In this document: positions 51,976 to 58,495 of the stretch, piece after piece | Layout of the letters: each line of letters starts with the position of its first letter | Position numbering within the stretch: the first letter of the stretch is position 1 | Assembly: GCA_948678575.1 (NCBI GenBank) | Contig: CAPPGO010000010.1 | Coordinates: 1-64,000, forward strand | Origin: an uncultured Clostridia bacterium | GTDB lineage: Bacteria > Bacillota > Clostridia > TANB77 > CAG-508 | Direction of reading: 5' to 3' | DNA: 64,000 nucleotides | Notes under the pieces: generated by a model | Told to the model about the DNA's origin: nothing | Databases searched by the model: none | The model's input: the letters and a program-made list of their open reading frames with translations, nothing else | Translations under genes and position numbers: made by a program

Positions 51976-52417
51976 ATGGTAGTTTGGAAAGATGGAACAT
52001 TAGTAACTCCAGCTCATGTAAACGAAGATGGTACTATAACAGCAGCTGTATACGAAGGTGAAACACCATTGAGTGCAGAGCTTTTAAACTTAATGCAAAA
52101 AGTTGATACTAAAAGTATAACAATAGCAAAAGGAACAGTTATAACTAATAATAAAGAAATAACACTGCCATTGAAATATCAAGTACGGTAATAATTCTTT
52201 AAAGTTATATTGGAATGGAGTACAGATAATAAAAGCCACAGATACAACAGATGGACATTACAAAGAAGTAGGAAATGCTGGAGCAATAAGTAATAAAATT
52301 AAAATGTACAGAACTACAGCAGATGGAAATTATACTTTAAATGAAGATGTTATTCTTACAGCAACTGTTCAAGGAGTTGTAGAAAATGAGGAGGTGGTTG
52401 GAGATGCAAACACCTAG
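51976..52417 (+). CDS. Fibre or baseplate protein, needs +1 shift at CGG (codon 71), 146 aa
   Basis: VVWKDGTLVTPAHVNEDGTI and LSAELLNLMQKVDTKSITIA end at CGG TAA (52186). Skipping C gives ...KYQV-GNNSLKLYWNGVQII, then ATDTTDGHYKEVGNAGAISN and KMYRTTADGNYTLNEDVILT to the stop at 52417, matching the repeating strand pattern of phage fibre proteins. Without the shift the CGG is directly followed by TAA. The second half has no own start with a ribosome site. The next gene starts inside the last codons (14-nt overlap). Confidence 0.82.
52186..52189 (+). other. Recoding site 6: CGGT followed by a stop
   Basis: GTA CGG TAA in frame 0; GTA-(C)-GGT-AAT-AAT. In frame 0 the CGG is adjacent to TAA, which resembles the shifty-stop context of the prfB frameshift. 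Confidence 0.72.
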
Positions 52418-53159
52418 TGAAGATTTATTGTTTAAAATCATGCCTAAGAACGCAGGAGCTCATAATTCAGTGTATAGAGGTAAGGACATAACGAATCTGT
52501 TTTATAATGGAACTTTAAGTCCACAAATAGCAAATCAAACATTTGATGATATATTTGTAGGGGATTATATAATAGGAAATGTAAGTAACAAAAAGTATCT
52601 TGTGGCGGATATAAACTACAGATTTCATTGTAGTAATACACAAATTACAACGCCTCATATTTTAATGATACCAGAAGGTTCTATGGGACTTGCAAAAATG
52701 AACGATACAGATATTACAACAGGTGCTTATGCTGACAGCAAAATGCGTACAGAATATTTAACTCCATATAAAACGATAATACAAAATGATTTTGGGACAA
52801 ATCATATTTTAAGCCATAATAATTTTTTTGCTCGTTCTGTAACAAATGGCTATGAAAATAGTGGTACATGGTATCAGTCTGAAATTGATTTAATGAATGA
52901 AAGAATGGTTTATGGCTCTGATATATATCATAACAAATTAAATGGAACTAATTTAGCTATGAATACAACAGTAGATAGATGCCAACTATCATTGTTTGCA
53001 ATAAGAAAAGATTTAATATTGTTAAATCCAAGATCAAATTATTGGTTACGAGATGTTGTTAGCAACACTACTTTTGCAACAGTAGATGGCTATGGCTTTT
53101 CATTTTATGGTCCAGCATCTAGTTCATTTAATGTTAGACCAGCATTTTTAATTTATTAA
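52404..53159 (+). CDS. C-type-lectin-like fibre tip protein A, 251 aa
   Basis: ATG at 52404 after GAGGAGGTGG. The N-terminal 60 residues (MPKNAGAHNSVYRGKDITNL) match those of the second paralogue at 54114. The C-terminal domain ends SYWLRDVVSNTTFATVDGYG then a short variable loop and NVRPAFLIY: the DUF6273/CLec form seen in variable phage and DGR target proteins. Probably binds a host surface receptor. The two paralogues agree in most of the scaffold and differ at loop positions. Confidence 0.75.
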   Translation: MQTPSEDLLFKIMPKNAGAHNSVYRGKDITNLFYNGTLSPQIANQTFDDIFVGDYIIGNVSNKKYLVADINYRFHCSNTQITTPHILMIPEGSMGLAKMNDTDITTGAYADSKMRTEYLTPYKTIIQNDFGTNHILSHNNFFARSVTNGYENSGTWYQSEIDLMNERMVYGSDIYHNKLNGTNLAMNTTVDRCQLSLFAIRKDLILLNPRSNYWLRDVVSNTTFATVDGYGFSFYGPASSSFNVRPAFLIY

Positions 53160-53181
53160 AAAATAGGAGGAAAAAAGAAAT

Positions 53182-53247
53182 ATGAAATCAAGTGCTGTAA
53201 CCGTTGGTGCTGTACACACACACACACACACACGGATAGTTATTTAA
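53182..53247 (+). CDS. Tiny leader ORF 1 with (CA) microsatellite and CGG, 21 aa
   Basis: ATG at 53182 has AGGAGG upstream. It begins MKSSAVTVGAV, then three His-Thr repeats coded by (CA)9, then CGG ATA GTT ATT and a stop. Reading the CGG as CGGN/Gly would put a TAG next (stop at 53237-53239). If the CA run had one unit fewer, the frame would continue (THTHTDSYLKEEKTGG...) and end in the ATGA that starts the next gene. It repeats at 54014. Confidence 0.45.
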   Translation: MKSSAVTVGAVHTHTHTRIVI

Positions 53248-53288
53248 AAGAAGAAAAAACTGGAGGTGAATGCAAATGAAACTTCCAG
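53196..53288 (+). repeat. Duplicated leader block, copy 1 (about 93 bp)
   Basis: TGTAACCGTTGGTGCTGTAC followed by the CA run, CGGATAGTTATTTAAAAGAA and the ribosome site, ending in ATGAAACTTCCAG. Nearly identical to 54034-54126. Confidence 0.8.
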
Positions 53289-53621
53289 AAGAGATAAAAG
53301 AAAACAATGTATATTCAACAGAAGAAACAAAAATTGGAACATATTTAGATAAACCGTTATATAGAAAGGTTATCAAAGGTACTACTGGTAACGTAGATAC
53401 AGCAAATTTTATACCTTTAATTCTAAATGTAGATAATTTTTTGAATTTTGAGTGCAAATTTGGAGCCGAGCAAAGACCATATAATTATATTTGGGAGCGG
53501 GGATAGATTACCACTAGATTTTTTAATATTAAGTGGAAATTTTTGCTATAGAGTTATGAGTAGTATTGGAGCTAATAAGGCTTTTACAATAAATATCAAT
53601 TATACAAAATCAACTGATTAA
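53276..53621 (+). CDS. Fibre-associated protein, needs +1 shift at CGG (codon 75), 114 aa
   Basis: ATG at 53276 (GGAGGTG 7 nt upstream; 53270 is too close). It begins MKLPEEIKENNVYSTEETKI and reaches YNYIWE-CGG at 53498; frame 0 stops at once (GGA TAG). Skipping C gives WE-GDRLPLDFLILSGNFCYR, then SSIGANKAFTINI and a normal stop at 53621. The shape is that of small phage tail or fibre proteins with a 'phage T4-like' GDRLPL strand. Start similar to the paralogue at 54114. Confidence 0.8.
53498..53501 (+). other. Recoding site 7: CGGG in the fibre-associated gene
   Basis: GAG CGG GGA TAG in frame 0; GAG-(C)-GGG-GAT-AGA restores 41 codons. Fourth base is G. Confidence 0.72.
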
Positions 53622-53646
53622 AAAATATCTCGATTTGAGATATTTT
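53622..53646 (+). other. Hairpin after the fibre-associated gene
   Basis: AAATATCTC and GAGATATTT arms around a short loop, between the fibre gene and the holin gene. A related pair of TATCTC/GAGATA hairpins lies at 54897-54945. Confidence 0.5.
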
Positions 53647-53660
53647 AGAAAGGATAAAAA

Positions 53661-54014
53661 ATGGAATATTTACAAGATTTAGAATTTACAAATATTATAT
53701 GGGTATTTATATTACCTTTAATTTTAATGTTTATTGATATAATAACAGGTTATATAAATGCTTGGAAAAATAAAGAAATATCTAGTTCAAAAATGAGAGA
53801 TGGAATAGGAAAAAAATGTGCTGAACTAGTTTACATACTATTAGGAGTTTTATTTAAATTAGCATTTGGAATAGATGCAATAATGTATTTTCTAGTAATT
53901 TATATATGCTATATGGAGCTTAATTCAATTGCTGAGAATTGTGACAAGTTAGGATTTAGATTACCAGAAGGAATAAAAGAAAAACTAAATAATGTAAATA
54001 AGGAGGACAAGTAA
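53661..54014 (+). CDS. Phage holin, Holin_4 type, 117 aa
   Basis: Three hydrophobic segments (about 13-31, 55-72, 74-92); the middle contains DIITGYINAWKNKEISSSKM, the Holin_4 / toxin-secretion holin pattern, and a soluble charged tail follows. It forms the pore that releases the lysin. The stop overlaps the start of the second leader ORF (TAATG). Confidence 0.85.
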   Translation: MEYLQDLEFTNIIWVFILPLILMFIDIITGYINAWKNKEISSSKMRDGIGKKCAELVYILLGVLFKLAFGIDAIMYFLVIYICYMELNSIAENCDKLGFRLPEGIKEKLNNVNKEDK

Positions 54015-54085
54015 TGAAATTTCACAAAGGCTGTGTAACCGTTGGTGCTGTACACACACACACACACACACGGATAGTTATTTAA
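54014..54085 (+). CDS. Tiny leader ORF 2 with the same (CA) repeat and CGG, 23 aa
   Basis: Overlaps the holin stop by one base. It starts MKFHKGCVTVGAV and continues with the same (CA)9 run, CGG ATA GTT ATT TAA. It lies before the second lectin-like fibre gene. Its repeat length and CGG are the same as in leader ORF 1. Confidence 0.45.
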   Translation: MKFHKGCVTVGAVHTHTHTRIVI

Positions 54086-54126
54086 AAGAAGAAAAAACTG
54101 GAGGTGATTGTATATGAAACTTCCAG
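54034..54126 (+). repeat. Duplicated leader block, copy 2
   Basis: Nearly identical to 53196-53288, including the CA repeat length, the CGG and the downstream ribosome site. Confidence 0.8.
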
Positions 54127-54896
54127 GAGAAGAAACTATTAAAAAATTTGAATTAAAAGAAATAATACCTAAGAACGCAGGAGCTCGTAATAGTATATAC
54201 AGAGGCAAAGACATAACAGATTTATTTTATAACGGTACACTATCACAACAAATATCAGCAGGAACTTTTGATGATATATTTATAGGAGACTATATTATAG
54301 GACAAATAAGTGGGCGTAAATATTTAGTTGCTGATATAAACTACAGATTTCATTCCGGAAATGTTCTATGTAATACTTTTCATGTTTTAATAATACCCGA
54401 AAAAGTTTTAGGTACTAGTGCAATGAATGATTCAAATACTGTTGCGGGTGCTTATGTTGGAAGTAAAATGTATTTAGAGATTTTAGCTTCAATTAAGAAT
54501 ACAATAGAAAGTGACTTTGGATTAAGCCATATTTTAACTCACAAAAATTATTTCTGTAATGCTGTTACAGGTGCTTATGAGAGCAATGGTGATTGGTACA
54601 ATTCTACAATTGATTTGATGAACGAAAATATGGTGTATGGTTCCAATATTTATCATAACTTTCGAAATGGAACCAGTAAAGCTATGAATATTACTATTGA
54701 TAAAACTCAATTAGCATTGTTTAGGTTAAGGCCAGATTTAATTGTATCTTTAAACAATAGTGGATCAATTCAAAAATATTGGTTACGAGATATTGCATCA
54801 GAATCAGCGTTCTGCTTAGTTGGTGGTGGTGGTTCTGCAAATAATGCAGGAGCTTCTGAGGTACAAGGCATACGTCCAGCTTTTTTAATATATTAA
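54114..54896 (+). CDS. C-type-lectin-like fibre tip protein B, 260 aa
   Basis: Paralogue of the gene at 52404: shares IPKNAGARNSIYRGKDITDL, FDDIFIGDYIIGQISGRKYL and VADINYRFH, and ends with KYWLRDIASESAFCLVGGGG followed by a variable stretch and GIRPAFLIY. The N-terminus MKLPGEE resembles the start of the gene at 53276. The C-terminal variable region differs from paralogue A. Two receptor-binding alternatives may be carried side by side. Confidence 0.75.
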   Translation: MKLPGEETIKKFELKEIIPKNAGARNSIYRGKDITDLFYNGTLSQQISAGTFDDIFIGDYIIGQISGRKYLVADINYRFHSGNVLCNTFHVLIIPEKVLGTSAMNDSNTVAGAYVGSKMYLEILASIKNTIESDFGLSHILTHKNYFCNAVTGAYESNGDWYNSTIDLMNENMVYGSNIYHNFRNGTSKAMNITIDKTQLALFRLRPDLIVSLNNSGSIQKYWLRDIASESAFCLVGGGGSANNAGASEVQGIRPAFLIY

Positions 54897-54955
54897 AAAA
54901 TATCTCAAATTGTGATATTTTATCTCAAAATGAGATATTTAGAAAGAGGTGTAAA

Positions 54956-56335
54956 ATGAACGAAAAAACTAAAAAGATTTCATTAATTATAGTTGCTTGT
55001 GTCTTAGCAGTTATTTGAACTTTAATGATGATATTATATCCAGATGCAGAAATTAATAATACAATAGGACAAGTTCAAAATGTAGTTATTGATGAGATAC
55101 AAGCAATAGATGAAAATATAGTAGTAGAAGATATTACAGAAAATGAAGAACTTTCTTCAGATGGAACTACAATAGATGGAGCCACAATTAAAGATGAAGA
55201 AAAGCTAGAAACAGAAGAAATTGAAAAAATAGAAACAGAAGGATTTGAACTTCAAGGCGATATTTCCTATGATGGCGATAGAGCTAAGAATTGGAATGTT
55301 GAACTTGGAGAATATCAAGGACTTACATATTATAGTCAGATAGATAATAGATGGAAAAATAATTTATATACATCTGTTGGAAATAAAACTCAAACAATAG
55401 GTTCAAGTGGCTGTGGACCAACTTGTGCAAGTATGGTAGTGAGTTCTATAAAAGGTATTATAACTCCAGATGTTATGGCTAATTTATTTGTAAAACATGG
55501 ATATCGTTCTCATAATAATGGAACATATTGGTCAGCGTATCGTGCTGTAGCTGATGAGTTTAACATAGGATATACTGAAACATCAGATATAAATAAAGCA
55601 ATAGAACTATTAAGAAATAATAACTATGTAATAACAAGTTGTGGTAATGGATTATTTACTACTGGAGGACATTATATTGTAATAGTTGGAATAGAGGGCA
55701 ATACTCTAAAAATTTATGATCCATACAATTATAATGGTAAATTTGATACTTCAACTAGAAGAGGTAAAGTAGTGGTTGAAGGCAATACAATTTATTGTAG
55801 TATAGATAACTTTAAAAGATATGCTAATTATAAATCATTTTTCTGTTACCAGGATATTGAACATTCTAAGTTCAGGATGGGAGAGAGGGTACTTGTAGAT
55901 GTACCTGTGGGAATATGCTGTTACAGTGGTAATTACGCATTAGTAGATGATTGGACTACTCAATTTTGGATACATAGCTCAGTAATTACTCCAGACAGTC
56001 GAGTATATGGACTAGCTGATGTCGCTTATGTTGGTGGAAACCGATATATTGTTCAGATATTTAATGAACAATTTTGGTGTTCTGAGAAAAATATAAACTG
56101 TGTCATACCATGTCCTACTGTGTCAAATATTCCAATTCCAAACACAGTGGGACAAAATCGAAAACTAGTACAAGCTAGTATAATTTATCAAAATTCAAAT
56201 TTAAGTGGTTTAAAATACAATTATAAAGCGAATACAACTATTGTAATTATGGAAAATGTTACTGCAGATATAGATAAAGTTAAAGTGAAACAAACGGGTA
56301 GAGAAGGTTATATAAATAAAATGTATTATAAATAA
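54956..56335 (+). CDS. C39-type endolysin with membrane anchor and in-frame TGA, 459 codons
   Basis: AGAAAGAGG precedes ATG at 54956. The first 20 codons encode a membrane anchor (ISLIIVACVLAVI) interrupted by TGA at 55016-55018; the frame continues TLMMILYPDAEINNTIGQVQ, so TGA sits inside the helix. Then a Glu-rich linker and a C39-like peptidase with QTIGSSGCGPTCASM (Cys), GGHYIVIVG (His) and KIYDPYNY (Asp), and a C-terminal SH3-like wall-binding part. The alternative ATG at 55025 lacks a ribosome site and loses the anchor. Either readthrough (Trp would suit the helix), a mutation, or a soluble form. Confidence 0.75.
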
Positions 56336-56359
56336 AAAGGACCCAAAAGTCCCTTTTTT
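56334..56359. terminator. Terminator after the lysin gene
   Basis: AAAAAGGAC (56334-56342) and GTCCCTTTTTT: short stem then T6. Confidence 0.6.
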
Positions 56360-56362
56360 ATA

Positions 56363-56518
56363 CTAGCTTATACTTTTTTTGAATTTTTTTATATGTTTTT
56401 TTTCACTATGAATATATTTAGTGACAGTTATAAATTCGATAATGCTTTCTAAAGGAAATAGTAAATATATTATTATACATATTGCCAATAAAAGCAGTAT
56501 TGTAAAAAATATCAACAT
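56363..56518 (-). CDS. Small membrane protein, prophage right end, 51 aa
   Basis: GGAGGAATTAAAT before the ATG at 56518. It starts MLIFFTILLLLAICIIIYLL with one membrane helix and a very basic C-terminal tail (HIKKFKKSIS). It overlaps the ribosome-site region of the following gene's end and reads leftward, against the phage late genes, so it is probably expressed in the lysogen (moron). Function unknown. Confidence 0.6.
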   Translation of the reverse strand: MLIFFTILLLLAICIIIYLLFPLESIIEFITVTKYIHSEKKHIKKFKKSIS

Positions 56519-56520
56519 AT

Positions 56521-56988
56521 TTAATTCCTCCATTTCTTTTTAAATTCGCAGGCAATTCCTAATATGAATGTAATAATAAATAATATTATAGACCATCCAA
56601 AAACTATTTTTAAGTCTAAATCATTTTGAGGAATAGTTTTTGAAATGCCATATGCTAATGATGAAACAACTAAAATACCAGTAGTAATTACCCTTATAAA
56701 AGTAATAAAATACTCATTTATATTATATTCATTTTTATTTAATTGCATGATTATATTTACACAAATTGAAATAGAAACCATTAGCATTTCTGAATAATTG
56801 TCCATAAAAGAAAAATGTCCATTTGTTTTAAATGTTTCTATAAAAAATATAGCTCCAATAGGAAATACTACAGCAAATAAATTAGAGAATAACCAACTAG
56901 ATACATTTGCAAATATTTTTCTATATTTATCAGCTTTTATGTGATTTTGATTGATTAAGTCTTTTGAGTTACTTTTCTTATAATTCAT
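56521..56988 (-). CDS. Four-helix membrane protein, prophage right end, 155 aa
   Basis: Four hydrophobic segments (about 30-50, 65-85, 95-115, 125-147), with short loops and no family I recognise. AAGGATG precedes the ATG. With the small membrane gene after it, this leftward pair next to attR is in the usual place of lysogenic-conversion or superinfection-exclusion genes. Confidence 0.65.
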   Translation of the reverse strand: MNYKKSNSKDLINQNHIKADKYRKIFANVSSWLFSNLFAVVFPIGAIFFIETFKTNGHFSFMDNYSEMLMVSISICVNIIMQLNKNEYNINEYFITFIRVITTGILVVSSLAYGISKTIPQNDLDLKIVFGWSIILFIITFILGIACEFKKKWRN

Positions 56989-57134
56989 TTTTACATCCTT
57001 ATATAATATTTATTATATTAAAGTAATAATATATTAAATTTTATAAAATATCAATAAATTTCACACAGAAATTACAAATAAAATTGTATAAGAAATATAA
57101 TTATGTTATACTAAATACGAAAGAAGAGTTGCAT

Positions 57135-57191
57135 ATGAAAAATACAAAAGTTTTAGAAATATTAGATAATGTAGAAAACTATATTGAATAA
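57135..57191 (+). CDS. Tiny ORF near attR, 18 aa
   Basis: ATG at 57135 with AAGAAGAG upstream encodes MKNTKVLEILDNVENYIE. Helical. Could be a leader or a decayed remnant. Low confidence. Confidence 0.25.
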   Translation: MKNTKVLEILDNVENYIE

Positions 57192-57201
57192 GAAGAAAAT
57201 T

Positions 57202-57221
57202 TAATGCAATTTTTAATGCAA
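57202..57221. promoter_or_regulatory. Integrase arm-type sites at the right end
   Basis: TAATGCAA at 57202-57209 and 57214-57221, the same pair as at 20390-20408. Confidence 0.55.
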
Positions 57222-57343
57222 CGCGAAAGAAAAATTATAAAAAACGAAGTTAAAACATATAAAATAGAAACCTGAAAAAGCTGTAAAATAGCGTGATTTA
57301 ACAATTTGTAAGAAATTATAAAAATCTATAAAAAGCAATATTG

Positions 57344-57363
57344 TTTGGGGACGTCAATATTAA
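57344..57363 (+). other. attR core
   Basis: TTTGGGGACGTCAATATTAA, identical to attL. After excision the core at the proS end would again be joined to the lactate dehydrogenase promoter region. Confidence 0.9.
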
Positions 57364-57371
57364 AAAATATA

Positions 57372-57400
57372 TTGCAAAATAGAAAAATAAGTAGTATAAT
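57372..57400 (+). promoter_or_regulatory. Promoter of lactate dehydrogenase
   Basis: TTGCAA (57372-57377), 17-bp spacer, TATAAT (57395-57400), starting 9 bp past attR. Confidence 0.65.
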
Positions 57401-57443
57401 ATCTAATTGGAAAAAATTATATCATTGTAGGGAGAGATATTAT

Positions 57444-58406
57444 ATGATTGGAAAAAGAAAATTAGTATTAGTCGGAACAGGATTTGTAGGAATGAGTATG
57501 GCTTATGCAATACTTAGTCAAGGAGCAGCTAGTGGAGTTAATGAATTAGTTTTAGTAGATGTATTAAAAGACAAAGCTATTGGAGAAGCAATGGATTTAT
57601 GCCATGGTTTACCATGTTCATCAAGTCACATGAAAATAAAAGCAGGAGATTACAGCGAATGTGCAGATGCAGATATAGTTGTTATTACTGCTGGTTTAAG
57701 TCAAAAACCAGGTCAAACAAGATTGGAACTATCAGAAGCAAATGCTAAAATAATGAAAGATATTACAATTCAAGTTGTAAACAGTGGATTTAAAGGCATA
57801 TTCTTAATAGCATCTAATCCAGTAGATTTAATGACAAAAGTTGTTCAAGAAGTTTCAAAATTTCCAACAAGTCGTGTAATTGGATCTGGAACAGCACTAG
57901 ATACAGCACGTTTAAGATTTATGGTTGGAGAATACCTTAATGTTTCAAATAAAAATGTTCACGCATATATAATGGGAGAACATGGAGATTCTTCATTTGT
58001 TCCTTGGGAACATGCTTATGTAGGATGCAAGAAAATTACAGATATTCTTAAAGACGCTGGAAAAGATATGTCAGATTTAGAAAAAATACATATTGAAGTT
58101 AGAGATGCAGCTTATGAAATTATAAATAAAAAGAAAGCTACATATTATGGTATTGGTCTTGGACTTGCAAAAATTGTTAAGACAATTATGAATGATACAA
58201 ATGAAATTTTAACTGTATCAGCATATTTAAATGGGGAATATGGTCAAGAAGACATATATATTGGTGTACCAGCTATTGTAAATAGTAATGGTGCAAGAGA
58301 ACTATTAAAATTAGAATTATCAAAAGAAAATCAAGAGAAACTAAATAATAGTGCAAACATTTTAAGAACTAATATGGAAAATATAAGAAAAACTTTAAAT
58401 GCTTAA
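57444..58406 (+). CDS. ldh: L-lactate dehydrogenase, 320 aa
   Basis: NAD-binding GTGFVGMSMAYAI, the active-site loop with Gln in SQKPGQTRLELSE (the lactate rather than malate residue), the DTARLR Arg and the catalytic His in GEHGDSS. It reduces pyruvate to L-lactate with NADH. The ATG at 57444 is chosen since GGGAGAG precedes it. Terminator at 58409-58438. Confidence 0.93.
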   Translation: MIGKRKLVLVGTGFVGMSMAYAILSQGAASGVNELVLVDVLKDKAIGEAMDLCHGLPCSSSHMKIKAGDYSECADADIVVITAGLSQKPGQTRLELSEANAKIMKDITIQVVNSGFKGIFLIASNPVDLMTKVVQEVSKFPTSRVIGSGTALDTARLRFMVGEYLNVSNKNVHAYIMGEHGDSSFVPWEHAYVGCKKITDILKDAGKDMSDLEKIHIEVRDAAYEIINKKKATYYGIGLGLAKIVKTIMNDTNEILTVSAYLNGEYGQEDIYIGVPAIVNSNGARELLKLELSKENQEKLNNSANILRTNMENIRKTLNA

Positions 58407-58408
58407 TA

Positions 58409-58438
58409 AAAAAAGGAGATTCAAAAATCTCCTTTTTT
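58409..58438 (+). terminator. Terminator after ldh
   Basis: AAAAAGGAGAT and ATCTCCTTTTTT arms around a short loop. Confidence 0.75.
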
Positions 58439-58495
58439 GTTTTTATTGCTCCAATGTATAAATTAGTTGTTTGAACGAAGTGAATTACAAATAAC

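Larger units (their letters stand above)
20293..57363. mobile_element. Complete siphovirus-type prophage, about 37 kb
   Basis: Bounded by an identical 20-bp direct repeat (20293-20312 and 57344-57363) with an integrase gene reading towards the left end. All modules are present in normal order: lysogeny, early control, replication, late regulator, terminase, portal, head, tail, fibres, holin and lysin. Portal (SPP1 type), MuF-like minor capsid, GP20 scaffold and P22-like coat indicate a long-tailed phage. Seven genes need a one-base shift at CGG, one has an A8 frameshift and one an in-frame TGA; if those are not recoded the prophage is defective. Confidence 0.93.

Noticed and set aside
53215..53233. 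CRISPR or long repeat array in the CA run
   Set aside because: It is a dinucleotide microsatellite in an ORF, without spacers or cas genes.
27703..53621. Plain assembly error as the cause of all seven CGG breaks
   Set aside because: The extra base is always C, always directly before a Gly codon in frame 0, and only in prophage genes; about 27 kb of host genes in the same window show none. Random or homopolymer errors would not do that. A context-dependent sequencing artefact is still possible and should be excluded with reads.
27703..53621. CGG reassigned to another amino acid as a normal triplet
   Set aside because: Reassignment would keep the frame. All seven genes need a one-base frame change; reading CGG as any triplet leaves stop codons a few residues later.
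52404..54896. Diversity-generating retroelement
   Set aside because: No reverse transcriptase, template repeat or accessory protein is present; the two lectin-like genes look like a duplication.
54956..56335. TGA used as tryptophan genome-wide
   Set aside because: TGA ends several genes in the window (12982, 32880, 43499, 45574, 50044), so the standard stop is used; only the single lysin case is unexplained.
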